DNA of 64,000 nucleotides from Actinoplanes sp. N902-109 (GTDB lineage: Bacteria > Actinomycetota > Actinomycetes > Mycobacteriales > Micromonosporaceae). Within the stretch, counting starts at the first letter, position 1. The number at the start of each line of letters is the position of its first letter. Under the pieces are notes generated by a model that worked only from the letters and a program-made list of their open reading frames with translations, did not search any database and was not told where the DNA came from. Where the stretch lies: the NCBI RefSeq assembly GCF_000389965.1, contig NC_021191.1, positions 2,419,501 through 2,483,500 of the forward strand. The letters run 5' to 3'. The translations under genes were made by a program, and so were the position numbers. Positions 34,249 to 42,857 of this stretch are shown in pieces.

Positions 34249-35373
34249 TCACCCGCGGGGCAGGGCGGCTGCCATCCGGGTGGTCGCCTCGTCGAGAATC
34301 TCCGGGCTGGTCGCGAAGTTGAGCCGCACGAAGCCCGCGCCGGGCGCACCGAACCTGGGGCCGGGCTCCAGGCCCACCCGGCCCTGCTGCAGGAACAGCT
34401 CGGCCGGGTCGCCGGCGAGACCCAGACCGTGGCAGTTCAGCCAGGCCAGATAGGTCCCCTCCGGCGGCTGCCAGGCGATGCCGGGCAGCTTGGCGCGCAG
34501 CAGCTCGCCCAGCTGGGTGCGCCGCTCGTCGAGGAACGCGAGCACCTCGTCCAGCCAGTCGTCGCCGTGCTCGAAAGCGGCGATCGAGGCCAGCACGCCG
34601 AAGTGGCCCGGACGCCAGCGCAGATCGGGCGGGAAGCGGTGGGACACCGGGCGGCGGCCCTCGACGATCGCGGCGCACTTGAGGCCGGTGACGTTGAACG
34701 CCTTGCCGGCCGACACCAGGCTCATGCCGACCTCGTGGGCACCGGGGACGCTGAGCAACGGCGTGAACGTGGCACCCGGCAGCACCAGCGGGGCGTGGAT
34801 CTCGTCGCTGACGATCGTCACGCCGTACCGGGAAGCAAGCGCGACCAGTTCGCTCAGCTCGTCGCGGGAGTGCACGCGCCCCACCGGGTTCTGCGGGTTG
34901 CACAGCAGATAGACCGCGGGTCTCGCGGCGAAAGCCGCCTCGAGCGCGGCGAGGTCCAGCCGGAACGACGGCGTCAGCGGCGCCTCGGCCAGCCGGTTGC
35001 CGGCCTCCTCGGCCCAGTGGAAGAACGGCGGGTAGACCGGCGGGCTGATCACCACCGTCTCGCCGGGCCGGGTGAGTACGCGCAGCAGTTCCACCACGCC
35101 GACGCCGACATCGGGCACCGCGGTCACCCGCTGCGGGTTGATCTCCCAGCCCCAGCGGCGACCGGCGAAACCCGCGAGCGCCCGGCCCAGCTCCGGCTCG
35201 GCGATCGAATAGCCGGTGTCCGAGGCCGCCACGGCGGCGCGCAGCACATCGGCCACCGGCGGCGCCAGCGGCAGGTCCATCTCGGCCACGAACAACGGCA
35301 GCACGTCGTCCGGGTGGGTGCGCCACTTCGTGCTGCGCCGGGCGCGCAGCGTCGCCAGGGAGTCGACCTTCAT
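34249..35373 (-). CDS. PLP-dependent MalY/PatB family C-S lyase/aminotransferase
   Basis: A 374-residue fold-type I PLP enzyme of the MalY/PatB group, which cleave C-S bonds (cystathionine beta-lyase activity). It contains HPDDVLPLFVAEMDLPLAPP at the start, the LLCNPQNPVGRV loop, IVSDEIHAPLVLPG and the Schiff-base lysine in SAGKAFNVTGLKCA. The C-terminal domain is normal in length. It is 3 bp downstream of a GNAT gene, probably in the same transcript. It likely releases thiol or H2S, pyruvate and ammonia from a sulfur amino acid; the actual substrate is unproven. Confidence 0.92.
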   Translation of the reverse strand: MKVDSLATLRARRSTKWRTHPDDVLPLFVAEMDLPLAPPVADVLRAAVAASDTGYSIAEPELGRALAGFAGRRWGWEINPQRVTAVPDVGVGVVELLRVLTRPGETVVISPPVYPPFFHWAEEAGNRLAEAPLTPSFRLDLAALEAAFAARPAVYLLCNPQNPVGRVHSRDELSELVALASRYGVTIVSDEIHAPLVLPGATFTPLLSVPGAHEVGMSLVSAGKAFNVTGLKCAAIVEGRRPVSHRFPPDLRWRPGHFGVLASIAAFEHGDDWLDEVLAFLDERRTQLGELLRAKLPGIAWQPPEGTYLAWLNCHGLGLAGDPAELFLQQGRVGLEPGPRFGAPGAGFVRLNFATSPEILDEATTRMAAALPRG

Positions 35374-35376
35374 CGG

Positions 35377-35913
35377 CTAATCATGCCTGCGGATGCGGTA
35401 CAGCACACAGCGGCGCAACGGGCCGGGCCGGGCATCCGGGTCGTCGAAGTCGTCGGCCGGGTCGCGGGTCATGCCCAGCCGGTGCATGACCGCCCGCGAC
35501 CGGGTGTTGCCGGCCGCGGTGACCGCCAGGATCTCGTCGAGCCCCAGCTCGTCGAAGCCGAAGTCGAGGCAGGCGTGCCCGGCCTCGGTGGCATAGCCGT
35601 GCCCCCATGCCTCGCGGGCCAGCCGCCAGCCCACCTCGACCCCCTTGAACGGCAACCCGTCGTCGACCGGATTGAGCCCGGCAAACCCCAGGAACTCCCC
35701 GCCGGCCGCGTGTTCCAGGGCCCACCAGCCCCACCCCCGCCCGGCGAGGCCGGTGCGGAAGCGCTCCAGCGACTGGGTGCTCTGCTCGTACGTGAGGATC
35801 TCCGGGAAGAACTCCCGCACCAGCGGATCGGCGTTCATCCGGGCCCAGGGCAGCACGTCAGCCTCGCGCCACTGGCGCAGCAGCAGCCGAGCGGTCCGCA
35901 ACTCGTGGATCAT
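35377..35913 (-). CDS. GNAT family N-acetyltransferase (RimJ/RimL type)
   Basis: A 178-residue acetyltransferase. It begins IHELRTARLLLRQWREADV, the usual RimJ/RimL opening. The acetyl-CoA loop is WRLAREAWGHGYATEAGHA, and the C-terminus has NTRSRAVMHRLGM. The ATG at 35913 has GGAAGGGG upstream and places the conserved start at residue 2. It is transcribed with the MalY-like gene 3 bp downstream. The acceptor could be a protein N-terminus or a small amine. Confidence 0.92.
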   Translation of the reverse strand: MIHELRTARLLLRQWREADVLPWARMNADPLVREFFPEILTYEQSTQSLERFRTGLAGRGWGWWALEHAAGGEFLGFAGLNPVDDGLPFKGVEVGWRLAREAWGHGYATEAGHACLDFGFDELGLDEILAVTAAGNTRSRAVMHRLGMTRDPADDFDDPDARPGPLRRCVLYRIRRHD

Positions 35914-35980
35914 GGCACCCCTTCCGACGGCCCCCGGCCCGGTAGGTAGGCCACCGTACAAGGACGGGCACAATGCTCGG

Positions 35981-36775
35981 GTGCCGTACGCAGAGATCAC
36001 CGACCCCGACGACGAGCGGATAGCCGACTACCGCGCCCTCACCGATGTCGAGCTGCGTACCAAGTGGGAACCCCCGAACGGCCTGTTCATCGCCGAGGGT
36101 GACCTCGTGATCCAGCGCGCCCTGCGCGGCGGCTACCGGCTCCGCTCGGTCCTGGTGGACGAAAAGCGAGTGAGCCAGCTCACCGAACTACCACCCGATG
36201 CGGTGATGTACGCGGGCGCGCCGCCGGTCCTCGAGGCCATCACCGGCTTCCACGTCCACCGCGGCGTCCTGGCCTCGTTCCACCGCCGCCCGCTGCCCGA
36301 ACTGCCGGAGCTGCTCGCCGGCGCCCGCCGCCTGGCCGTCCTCGAAGGTCTCAACACCCACACCAACCTGGGCGCGCTCTTCCGCAGCGCGGCCGCCCTC
36401 GGCATCGACGCCATCGTGCTGTCGCCCGACTGCGCCGACCCGCTCTACCGTCGTTCGGTGCGGGTCAGCATGGGCGAGGTCTTCGCGATCCCGTACGCCA
36501 AGAGCACCGCCTGGCCGGAAACCCTCGACACGATCCGCACCGCGGGCTTCACCCTGCTGGCCATGACCCCCGGCCCCGGCACGATCCCGCTGGCAGACCT
36601 GAGCCCTGCCCAGCGCGAACGCCCGGCCCTGCTGCTGGGCGCCGAGGGCCCCGGCCTCACCCGCCGGGCCCTGGCCGCCAGCGACGTCCACGTGGCCATC
36701 CCCATGCACCACGGCGTCGACTCGCTGAACGTGGCCACGGCTGCGGCGATCGCCTTCTACGAGCTCTCCCGCTAG
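35981..36775 (+). CDS. TrmH/SpoU family RNA 2'-O-methyltransferase
   Basis: A 264-residue SPOUT-class methyltransferase that uses S-adenosylmethionine to methylate ribose 2'-OH of rRNA or tRNA. An N-terminal substrate-binding domain (WEPPNGLFIAEGDLVIQRAL) precedes the trefoil-knot domain. The three family motifs are present: LNTHTNLGALFRSA, LGAEGPGL and HGVDSLNVATAAAI. The GTG at 35981 gives the conserved start; the gene is divergent from the GNAT-MalY pair with 67 bp between. The exact RNA target is not evident. Confidence 0.93.
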   Translation: MPYAEITDPDDERIADYRALTDVELRTKWEPPNGLFIAEGDLVIQRALRGGYRLRSVLVDEKRVSQLTELPPDAVMYAGAPPVLEAITGFHVHRGVLASFHRRPLPELPELLAGARRLAVLEGLNTHTNLGALFRSAAALGIDAIVLSPDCADPLYRRSVRVSMGEVFAIPYAKSTAWPETLDTIRTAGFTLLAMTPGPGTIPLADLSPAQRERPALLLGAEGPGLTRRALAASDVHVAIPMHHGVDSLNVATAAAIAFYELSR

Positions 36776-36886
36776 GCACTGCCCCGGCCGGCGCGTTACG
36801 GCCGTCCGCCCACCGGAACCCCTTCCCAAAGTCTAGGCACTGCGCTAGTCTGGAGCGCGTAGGAAGGCGACTTCCGATCCCGCCTT

Positions 36887-36911
36887 AGGTCCCACGCATC
36901 GCGTGGGACCT
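36887..36911. terminator. Hairpin between convergent SpoU and DUF3800 genes
   Basis: AGGTCCCACGC pairs perfectly with GCGTGGGACCT around a 3-nt loop (11-bp stem). It lies in the 150-bp convergent gap, 16 bp past the DUF3800 stop, and probably ends transcription from both sides. Confidence 0.7.
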
Positions 36912-36926
36912 TCGTGCATCCGGGGG

Positions 36927-37640
36927 TTAGTGCGGCTGAGCCCCGCTGGGATACCAGCACTGACGGTGCTGCACGAGCGGTTCGATCCGCTGCCACAGGA
37001 CGTCGTTCGCTCGCTTGGCTCGTGGATCGTTCTCGGTGTGGCACTCGATCCGCCGGTACAGGAAGACCACCATGTCGATCGCCTGGATCAGGCGGGAGGC
37101 GTTCGATGGGGCGAAGTACAGGGTGTCGATGATGCGGGTCAGCTTGCGAGCCCGATATCCGCTGGTCCCGTGCTGCCGGTAGCGGACCAGGTCCTCCCGG
37201 TGCTTGGCCTGTTCTCCCACCTCGTCGGCAATGGTCAGCACGTGTTCGTCTGTTGCTCGGCAGAAGTCGTCGACCCGTTCCAGCAGGTGCCCGAGGACCA
37301 GGGAATGCGGCGGGACCGGCTGAGCGTAGCGGCGACGCTGACCGGCGCAATCCATGCCGCGCAACAGTACGGCCGTCGCATGGTCGGCAATCACCTGAAA
37401 TGCTTGGTCGTAGACGCTGATGCGAACGCGCGGCGGCACGCCCCGCCACCAGCCGTAGCCCTGGAAAAGCTCATAACCGTGCAGTTCGGCATCGGGCGGA
37501 ACGCCATGATTCCGGACGGCTTTGGCGACAACGCTGTCCAGTCCGCTGCCTATGCGGCGGGCTCCAGCATCGTCACAGAGCAGGGCGGCCATGAAGTACC
37601 AGTCTTTGCTGAACGACTCGTCGAGATATGCGAGCAGCAT
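36927..37640 (-). CDS. DUF3800 domain protein
   Basis: A 237-residue protein of the DUF3800 family, often found in phage, defence or mobile contexts and thought to have a nuclease-like fold. It starts LLAYLDESFSKDWYFMAALL with the diagnostic YLDES motif. Further on it has LHGYELFQGYGWW, conserved Asp in IDTLYFAPSNASRLIQAIDM, and the C-terminal LYRRIECHTENDPRAKRAN helix. ATG 37640 has GGTAGGG in front; an in-frame TTG at 37682 is an alternative. Codon bias is a little weaker than in its neighbours and a pseudogene lies upstream, so the segment may be acquired DNA. No known defence genes surround it. Confidence 0.85.
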   Translation of the reverse strand: MLLAYLDESFSKDWYFMAALLCDDAGARRIGSGLDSVVAKAVRNHGVPPDAELHGYELFQGYGWWRGVPPRVRISVYDQAFQVIADHATAVLLRGMDCAGQRRRYAQPVPPHSLVLGHLLERVDDFCRATDEHVLTIADEVGEQAKHREDLVRYRQHGTSGYRARKLTRIIDTLYFAPSNASRLIQAIDMVVFLYRRIECHTENDPRAKRANDVLWQRIEPLVQHRQCWYPSGAQPH

Positions 37641-37839
37641 GCGACGCCCTACCGGAACGATCTGACACAGGTCATGAAGCAACTAGGCATGAGTAAACTA
37701 TGTCATGGGTGTGGATCAATGTGCCAGAGAGGGGTGACCCAGATGGTGATTCAATCCAGGTCGATGTTTGTCATCACGAATGCCGCCACCGGGGGCGGGA
37801 TGTCCGGGCGCTGAGCATCGCAGGTTGTCCGGGTGGACC

Positions 37840-38030
37840 CGAGGGCGATGCTGAGGCGTTCCTGCGGCCGGGCACCGGACACCCAGCGGTCCATGGCCGA
37901 GCGGGCCGGCGCGACGATCACCGAGGTGGGCCGGTTCGCACGTGTCGATGGTGTCGCACCCGCAGGTCGCCATCGACGCGATCCTGGCCGCCGTGGCCCA
38001 CGTGGCGGACCGACCGGAAAAAGGTTATCG
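37840..38030 (+). pseudogene. Alpha/beta hydrolase C-terminal remnant
   Basis: One frame reads QRSMAERAGATITEVG. After a one-base shift the next frame gives GSHVSMVSHPQVAIDAILAA and then VAHVADRPEKG. Together this is the usual C-terminal part of an alpha/beta hydrolase, with the catalytic His region SHVSMVSHP. Residues before it are unrecognisable. The frameshift and loss of the N-terminal 200 or so residues show a decayed gene, lying just upstream of the DUF1996 gene. Confidence 0.65.
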
Positions 38031-38098
38031 GGCCGGCGGCCACCCGTCTCCCCTGTCGGCGGTCATCCGAGGCCGGTCCGATCCGTGGGGAGTGAGCA

Positions 38099-39307
38099 GT
38101 GTCGAACAGCGCGCACAGACGTCCCGGACTGCTGAGCCGGTGGGGCCGGGGCAGGCTGGGCGCGGTCGCCGGGGGCGGGCTGGCCGTCGCGGTCGCCGTG
38201 GCCGCAGCGGCCGTCCAGCACACCGACCGTGACACCTCGCCCGCACCGTCGACCGTTGCCGCCGTAGGGGCACCGGCGTCTGCCGGCCCCACGACAGCCT
38301 CGCCATCCCCGAGGCTGTCCCCGAGGCTGTCCCCGAGCGCGGTGGCGCCGGAGCCGTCCAAGAAACCCGTGCCGTCGAAGACTGCTGAGCCCTCGAAGGT
38401 CGCGGCGGCATCCGGCGGCTGGATCCCGGTCGACCGCGCCGCCTGGGCCGAGCAGGTCGCCGCGTTCGAGGCCACCGAGATCGACCCGCCGCCGGCCGAC
38501 GCGGGCAACCTCGCCGAGTTCCGCGCCGACTGCACCTACAGCCACCGCGGTGCCGACGACCCGATCGTGTTCCCCGGCCTGCCCGGCGCCTCGCACATGC
38601 ACTCGTTCGTCGGCAACAAGGCCGTCGACGCCGACACCCAGGCCGCCGATCTGCAGGAGTTCACCGCGACCACGTGCAAGCCGAAGCAGGACCACTCGGC
38701 GTACTGGGTGCCGACGCTCTACGACGCCAAGACCGGGAAGCCGGTCGAGACCACGGGTTTCCGGGTCTACTACCGCTCGCTGCAGAAGACCTCGGCCGGG
38801 CAGATGCCGATGCCCAACGGCCTGCGCATGATCGCCGGGGACGCCAAGAAGAAGGAGCCCACCCCGCGTGGCGCCCAGGGTCAGTTCTACTGCGCCTACT
38901 ACGGCCCCGGCGACATCGACGGCGTCGCGCGCAGCAGGAACGGCAACTGGCCCATCTGCGACGGCGTCGCGACACTGCACTTCACGCTGCAGTTCCCGGA
39001 CTGCTGGGACGGCAAGCACCTGGACAGCCCCAACCACAAGGACCACGTCGCCTTCGGCGCCGGCAACGCCTGCCCGGCCGATCACCCGGTCAAGATCCCG
39101 GCCCTGACCTTCGAGATCCAGTACGGCGTACAGGGCACGGCCGACGGCTACTACCTGTCCTCCGACCCGGCCGGCAGGAGCGCCTCCTCGATGCACGGCG
39201 ACGCCTTCGTGATGTGGGACCCGGCCGCCATGAACCACCGCACCAAGAACTGCATCGTCCAACGCCGCACCTGCAACAACGACGGCTACGACCCGTTCTC
39301 GTACTGA
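38099..39307 (+). CDS. DUF1996 domain secreted protein
   Basis: A 402-residue exported protein. An N-terminal hydrophobic segment (GAVAGGGLAVAVAVAAAAV) acts as signal or anchor. A Ser/Pro/Lys-rich linker of about 60 residues leads to the DUF1996 domain, which includes FRADCTYSHRGADDPIVFPG, ASHMHSFVGN, LQFPDCWDGKHLDSPNHK and the C-terminal YYLSSDPAGRSASSMHGD. Six or more Cys suggest disulfides. DUF1996 proteins are secreted in fungi and actinobacteria, with no proven activity; the conserved HMHSF and HxxHD-like residues could bind metal. GTG start with GGGGAG upstream. Confidence 0.9.
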   Translation: MSNSAHRRPGLLSRWGRGRLGAVAGGGLAVAVAVAAAAVQHTDRDTSPAPSTVAAVGAPASAGPTTASPSPRLSPRLSPSAVAPEPSKKPVPSKTAEPSKVAAASGGWIPVDRAAWAEQVAAFEATEIDPPPADAGNLAEFRADCTYSHRGADDPIVFPGLPGASHMHSFVGNKAVDADTQAADLQEFTATTCKPKQDHSAYWVPTLYDAKTGKPVETTGFRVYYRSLQKTSAGQMPMPNGLRMIAGDAKKKEPTPRGAQGQFYCAYYGPGDIDGVARSRNGNWPICDGVATLHFTLQFPDCWDGKHLDSPNHKDHVAFGAGNACPADHPVKIPALTFEIQYGVQGTADGYYLSSDPAGRSASSMHGDAFVMWDPAAMNHRTKNCIVQRRTCNNDGYDPFSY

Positions 39308-39375
39308 GCCTCAGCTTGTACGCCGACCACCACAGCCGGAGTGGCCTCCACCGAGCCGGCGGTTGAACGGCATGC

Positions 39376-40083
39376 TCAGCGGTTGTCGATGATGCGGTCG
39401 AGCCATTCGGTGAGGACGTGGCGTTCGGCGTCGGTGAGCATGCCGAGGTGGGTGGTGGCGGCGCGGAGGGCCACGGCGTGGGCTTCGGGGCCGCCGGGTT
39501 CGGGGGTGTCCGGGGCCGCGGTGAGGAGCTGGCGCAGGACGGCGGCGTACATGGTGTCGGGCAGGGTGGGGTCGCGGGCGTCGGGGTGGGCCGCCAGCAG
39601 GGTCTGGATGGTGCCGATCGCGGCGGCCTGGATGAGGTCGACGGCGCGTTGTTCGCTGGTGTGCAGGCGGCCGGTTTCGGCGACGCGGTGGACGCGGGCG
39701 GCCAGGATCTGGCGCCCGGCGCGGGCGGCGGGGGAGCGGCGGACCCGGTCCGGGTCGCTGAAGAGGCGGAACAGGGCCGGGTTGGCGATGGCGAAGTCGA
39801 TCTGCATCCGCCAGCCGGCGTGCAGGTCGTCCAGCGGGTCGACGTCGCCCGCGGCTTCGGCCAGTGCTGCCTTGGCGGCGACGTAGCCGGCCATCGTCTG
39901 TTCGGCGACCGCTTCGAGGAGGCCGTCCTTGTCGCCGAAGAGCCGGTAGATCGCCGGGGGTTGCACACCAGCCGCCTCGGCGACTGCGCGGGTGGTCAGC
40001 GCCGCCGGACCGTGGTCGCGCAGTAGGCGGACCGCGACGTCGATGATGCGGGCGCGTACGTCGGTGCGGTGGGTCACAACCAT
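39376..40083 (-). CDS. TetR family regulator
   Basis: A 235-residue TetR regulator. The HTH is ARIIDVAVRLLRDHGPAALT followed by VQPPAIYRLFGDKDGLLEAV. The C-terminal domain is of the TetR_C-33-like type with FAIANPALFRLFSDPDR. It is divergent from an NmrA-type oxidoreductase gene. The 90-bp gap contains GATAACG, AACGATGG, CCGTTGTTACC and GATAACAACG elements that form imperfect inverted repeats, so it probably represses the oxidoreductase. This pairing (TetR with NmrA/QorB) is common in actinobacteria. Confidence 0.9.
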   Translation of the reverse strand: MVVTHRTDVRARIIDVAVRLLRDHGPAALTTRAVAEAAGVQPPAIYRLFGDKDGLLEAVAEQTMAGYVAAKAALAEAAGDVDPLDDLHAGWRMQIDFAIANPALFRLFSDPDRVRRSPAARAGRQILAARVHRVAETGRLHTSEQRAVDLIQAAAIGTIQTLLAAHPDARDPTLPDTMYAAVLRQLLTAAPDTPEPGGPEAHAVALRAATTHLGMLTDAERHVLTEWLDRIIDNR

Positions 40084-40089
40084 GGAAAC

Positions 40090-40165
40090 GATGATAACGG
40101 CATCTTGCTAACGATGGTTTTCCGTTGTTACCGTGGTGTTGGTTCCACTGATAACAACGAGCGGG
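40090..40165. promoter_or_regulatory. Likely TetR operator region for the TetR/NmrA divergon
   Basis: The shared region holds repeated GTTGTTA/TAACAAC half-sites: CGTTGTTACCGTGG near 40123 and CCACTGATAACAACG near 40146 form an interrupted inverted repeat, and GATAACGG lies near 40093. The AT-rich character contrasts with the flanks. These are the likely binding sites of the adjacent TetR protein. Confidence 0.5.
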
Positions 40166-40173
40166 AGACACTC

Positions 40174-41031
40174 ATGATCGTCATCACCGGGGCTACCGGC
40201 GCGCTCAACGGCGCCACCGCCGACCACCTGCTCGACCGGCTGCCCGCGGGGGAGGTCGCGGTGGCCGTACGCGATGTCGGCAAGGCTCGTCGCTTCGCCG
40301 ACCGCGGCGTCGAGGTGCGCCACGGCGACTACGCCGACCCGGCCTCGCTGCCCGCCGCGTTCGCCGGGGCCGACCAGCTGCTGCTGGTGTCCTCCAGCGA
40401 CCCCGCCGGAGACCATGTCGCGCTGCACCGCGCCGCGATCGAGGCGGCGGTCGAGGCCAAGGTCGGGCGGGTGCTCTACACCAGCCACCAGGGCGCGGCG
40501 GCGGAGTCGCAGTTCGGCCCGGGACGCACGCATCACGCCACCGAGCAGCTGCTCGCCGCGTCCGGGCTGGCCTGGACGTCGCTGCGCAACGGGTTCTACG
40601 CGCACAGCCTGGCCTGGCTGGCCGGTCCGTGGCAGGAGACCGGCCGGATCAGCGTGCCGGGGGACGGCCCGGTGTCCTGGACCGCCCGCGAGGACGCTGC
40701 CGAAGCTGCCGCCGTCATCATCGCCTCGGACGGCGCGTACGACGGTCCGGTCACGCTCACGGCGGCTGCCGCACCCACGTTCGCCGAGATCGCCGGCATC
40801 GCCTCCGAGCTCACCGGCCGTACCGTCAGCAGCGCGGTGATCGACCCGGAGCAGTGGGTCGCCGCCCAGCTCGCCGCCGGCCAGCCGGAGTTCGTCGCCC
40901 GCTTCACGCTGGGTTTCTACGAGGCGGCCCGGAACGGGTTCTTCGCCGGGGTCGACCCGCTGCTCACCGAGCTGCTCGGGCGGGAACCGCGGTCGGTGCG
41001 CGACGTGCTCAGCCGCCCGGCGGCGCACTGA
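40174..41031 (+). CDS. NmrA-like NAD(P)-binding oxidoreductase (QorB-like)
   Basis: A 285-residue NmrA/atypical SDR protein. It begins MIVITGATGALNG, a Rossmann loop in which the usual GATGxLG has Asn before the last Gly. Further markers are VRDVGKARRFADRGVEVRHG, LLLVSSSDP, and the catalytic-site-like GRVLYTSHQGAA. The C-terminal half has the RNGFYAHSLAWLAGP substrate segment. Such proteins use NADPH to reduce quinones or act as redox sensors. The gene is divergent from its probable TetR repressor and its end overlaps a small convergent frame by 23 bp. Confidence 0.9.
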   Translation: MIVITGATGALNGATADHLLDRLPAGEVAVAVRDVGKARRFADRGVEVRHGDYADPASLPAAFAGADQLLLVSSSDPAGDHVALHRAAIEAAVEAKVGRVLYTSHQGAAAESQFGPGRTHHATEQLLAASGLAWTSLRNGFYAHSLAWLAGPWQETGRISVPGDGPVSWTAREDAAEAAAVIIASDGAYDGPVTLTAAAAPTFAEIAGIASELTGRTVSSAVIDPEQWVAAQLAAGQPEFVARFTLGFYEAARNGFFAGVDPLLTELLGREPRSVRDVLSRPAAH

Positions 41032-41221
41032 CGCCGACGAGGACGAGACCGGCGTCGCGGTGCCGCCAGGTGTGGTCGGTGTACGCCCACACCGCGCGGT
41101 CGTCGAAGTCCACGCCGGGCAGCCGGTCCCGCATCACACCGGGCGGGAAATCGTGTTCCGCCGCGTTGGTCAGCAGGCACTGCTCGGCGTGGCTCAGCTC
41201 GTCCCAGGGGCGCGATGTCAG
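41009..41221 (-). CDS. 70-residue hypothetical protein downstream of pruA
   Basis: A frame with good codon bias and natural composition (WDELSHAEQCLLTNAAEHDF, then RDRLPGVDFDDRAVWAYTD) begins at the pruA stop and ends inside the 3' end of the NmrA gene. No ATG, GTG or TTG lies at a suitable 5' position. The best start is CTG 41221-41219, which overlaps the pruA TGA as CTGA, an analogue of the usual ATGA coupling. No family is recognised. It may be coupled to pruA, or it may be a fragment that lost its start. Confidence 0.45.
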   Translation of the reverse strand: MTSRPWDELSHAEQCLLTNAAEHDFPPGVMRDRLPGVDFDDRAVWAYTDHTWRHRDAGLVLVGVSAPPGG

Positions 41222-42846
41222 CCCATGTGCGGGTAGCGGTGGTCGACCGCCGGGACGAAGGTCTCCTTGATGGAGCGGGCGCTGGTCCAGCGGCGCAGGT
41301 TGCTGGAGGCGCCGGCCTTGTCGTTGGTGCCGGAGGCGCGGCCACCGCCGAAGGGCTGCTGGCCCACCACGGCGCCGGTGGGCTTGTCGTTGATGTAGAA
41401 GTTGCCCGCCGCGTGCCGCAGGACGTTCTGCGCGTGGGCGACGGCCGTGCGGTCCTGCGCGATGATGGCCCCGGTCAGCGCGTACGGCGCCGCCGACTCC
41501 ATCTGACGCAGCACCGTGTCGTAGTCGGCGTCGTCATAGACGTGCACCGCCAGCACCGGCCCGAAGTACTCGGTGGTGAACACGGCGTTGGCCGGGTCGG
41601 TGCCCTCGATGACGGTGGGCCGCACGAAGTAGCCCACCGAGTCGTCGGCGGTGCCACCGGCGATGACGCTGAGCGAGCTGTCCTGCTTGGCGCTGTCGAG
41701 GACCTTGGCCAGCCGGTCGTACGAACGCCGGTCGATCACCGCCCCGCCGAAGTTGCTGAAGTCGGTGACGTCGCCCATCGCCAGGCCCTCGGTCAGGGCG
41801 ACCAGGTCGTCGCGGATGCGGCCCCACACGCTGCGCGGCACGTAGGCGCGGGACGCCGCCGAGCACTTCTGGCCCTGGTACTCGAACGCCCCGCGGATCA
41901 TGGCGGTGCGCAGCACGTCCGGGTCGGCCGACGGATGGGCGACGATGAAGTCCTTGCCGCCGGTCTCGCCCACGAGCCGGGGGTAACCGCGGTAGGAGGC
42001 GATGTGCTCGCCGACCGTGCGCCACAGGTGCTGGAACACCGCGGTCGAACCGGTGAAGTGGATGCCGGCCAGGTCGCGGTCGGCCAGCACCACGTCGGAG
42101 ACCGCGAGCCCGTCGCCGGGCAGCATGTTGATCACCCCGGCGGGCAGCCCGGCCGCCTCCAGCAGACGCATGGTGAAGTGCGCCGACAGCTGCTGGGTGG
42201 GGGCGGGCTTCCAGACCACGGTGTTGCCCATGAGCGCGGGTGCGGTCGGCAGATTGGCGCCGATCGAGGTGAAGTTGAACGGCGTCACCGCGTACACGAA
42301 GCCCTCGAGCGGGCGGTGGTCGGTGCGGTTCCAGGTGCCGGGCGCGGACTGCGGCTGCTCGGTGTAGATCTCCCGGGCGAAGTGCACGTTGTAGCGCCAG
42401 AAGTCGATCAGCTCGCAGGCCGCGTCGATCTCGGCCTGGTAGCAGGTCTTGCTCTGGCCCAGCATGGTGGTGGCGTTGAGGGTCTGCCGCCACGGACCGG
42501 CCAGCAGGTCGGCGGCTTTGAGGAACACCGCGGCCCGGTCCTCGAACGACAGCTCGGCCCAGCCCGGCGCGGCGGCCTTGGCGGCCCGCACGGCCAGCTC
42601 GGCGTCGGCGGTGGTGGCGTGTGCCGAGACCCCCAGCACCCGGGAGTGCTCGTGCGGGGCCACGACGTCGAACGACTCACCGCCGGCCATCCGCTGCTCG
42701 CCGCCGATGGTGGCGGTCAGCTCGGCCGGGCCGGCGCCGGCCAGCTCGGTGAGCCGCTGCTGCAGCTCGGCGCGTTCGGTCGAGCCGGGGGCGTAGTCAC
42801 GGACCGGCTCGTTGCGCGGCGCCGGCGGCTGCGTAATCGCATTCAC
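41218..42846 (-). CDS. pruA: L-glutamate gamma-semialdehyde dehydrogenase (P5C dehydrogenase)
   Basis: A 542-residue aldehyde dehydrogenase that oxidises L-glutamate 5-semialdehyde to glutamate with NAD+, the second step of proline breakdown. Diagnostic segments are YAVTPFNFTSIGANLPTAPA, ADRDLAGIHFTGSTAVFQHL, the LVGETGGKDF glutamate motif and the catalytic Cys328 in YQGQKCSAASRAYVP. The length fits the monofunctional type-1 P5C dehydrogenase of actinobacteria. Start is GTG 42846, 11 bp after pruB. The pair is divergent from a PucR-family regulator. Confidence 0.95.
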   Translation of the reverse strand: MNAITQPPAPRNEPVRDYAPGSTERAELQQRLTELAGAGPAELTATIGGEQRMAGGESFDVVAPHEHSRVLGVSAHATTADAELAVRAAKAAAPGWAELSFEDRAAVFLKAADLLAGPWRQTLNATTMLGQSKTCYQAEIDAACELIDFWRYNVHFAREIYTEQPQSAPGTWNRTDHRPLEGFVYAVTPFNFTSIGANLPTAPALMGNTVVWKPAPTQQLSAHFTMRLLEAAGLPAGVINMLPGDGLAVSDVVLADRDLAGIHFTGSTAVFQHLWRTVGEHIASYRGYPRLVGETGGKDFIVAHPSADPDVLRTAMIRGAFEYQGQKCSAASRAYVPRSVWGRIRDDLVALTEGLAMGDVTDFSNFGGAVIDRRSYDRLAKVLDSAKQDSSLSVIAGGTADDSVGYFVRPTVIEGTDPANAVFTTEYFGPVLAVHVYDDADYDTVLRQMESAAPYALTGAIIAQDRTAVAHAQNVLRHAAGNFYINDKPTGAVVGQQPFGGGRASGTNDKAGASSNLRRWTSARSIKETFVPAVDHRYPHMG

Positions 42847-42857
42847 GACAGTGATCC

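Noticed and set aside
36927..38098. Defence island around the DUF3800 gene
   Set aside because: The neighbours are a SpoU methyltransferase, a hydrolase remnant and a DUF1996 protein; no restriction, toxin-antitoxin or other defence gene is present.
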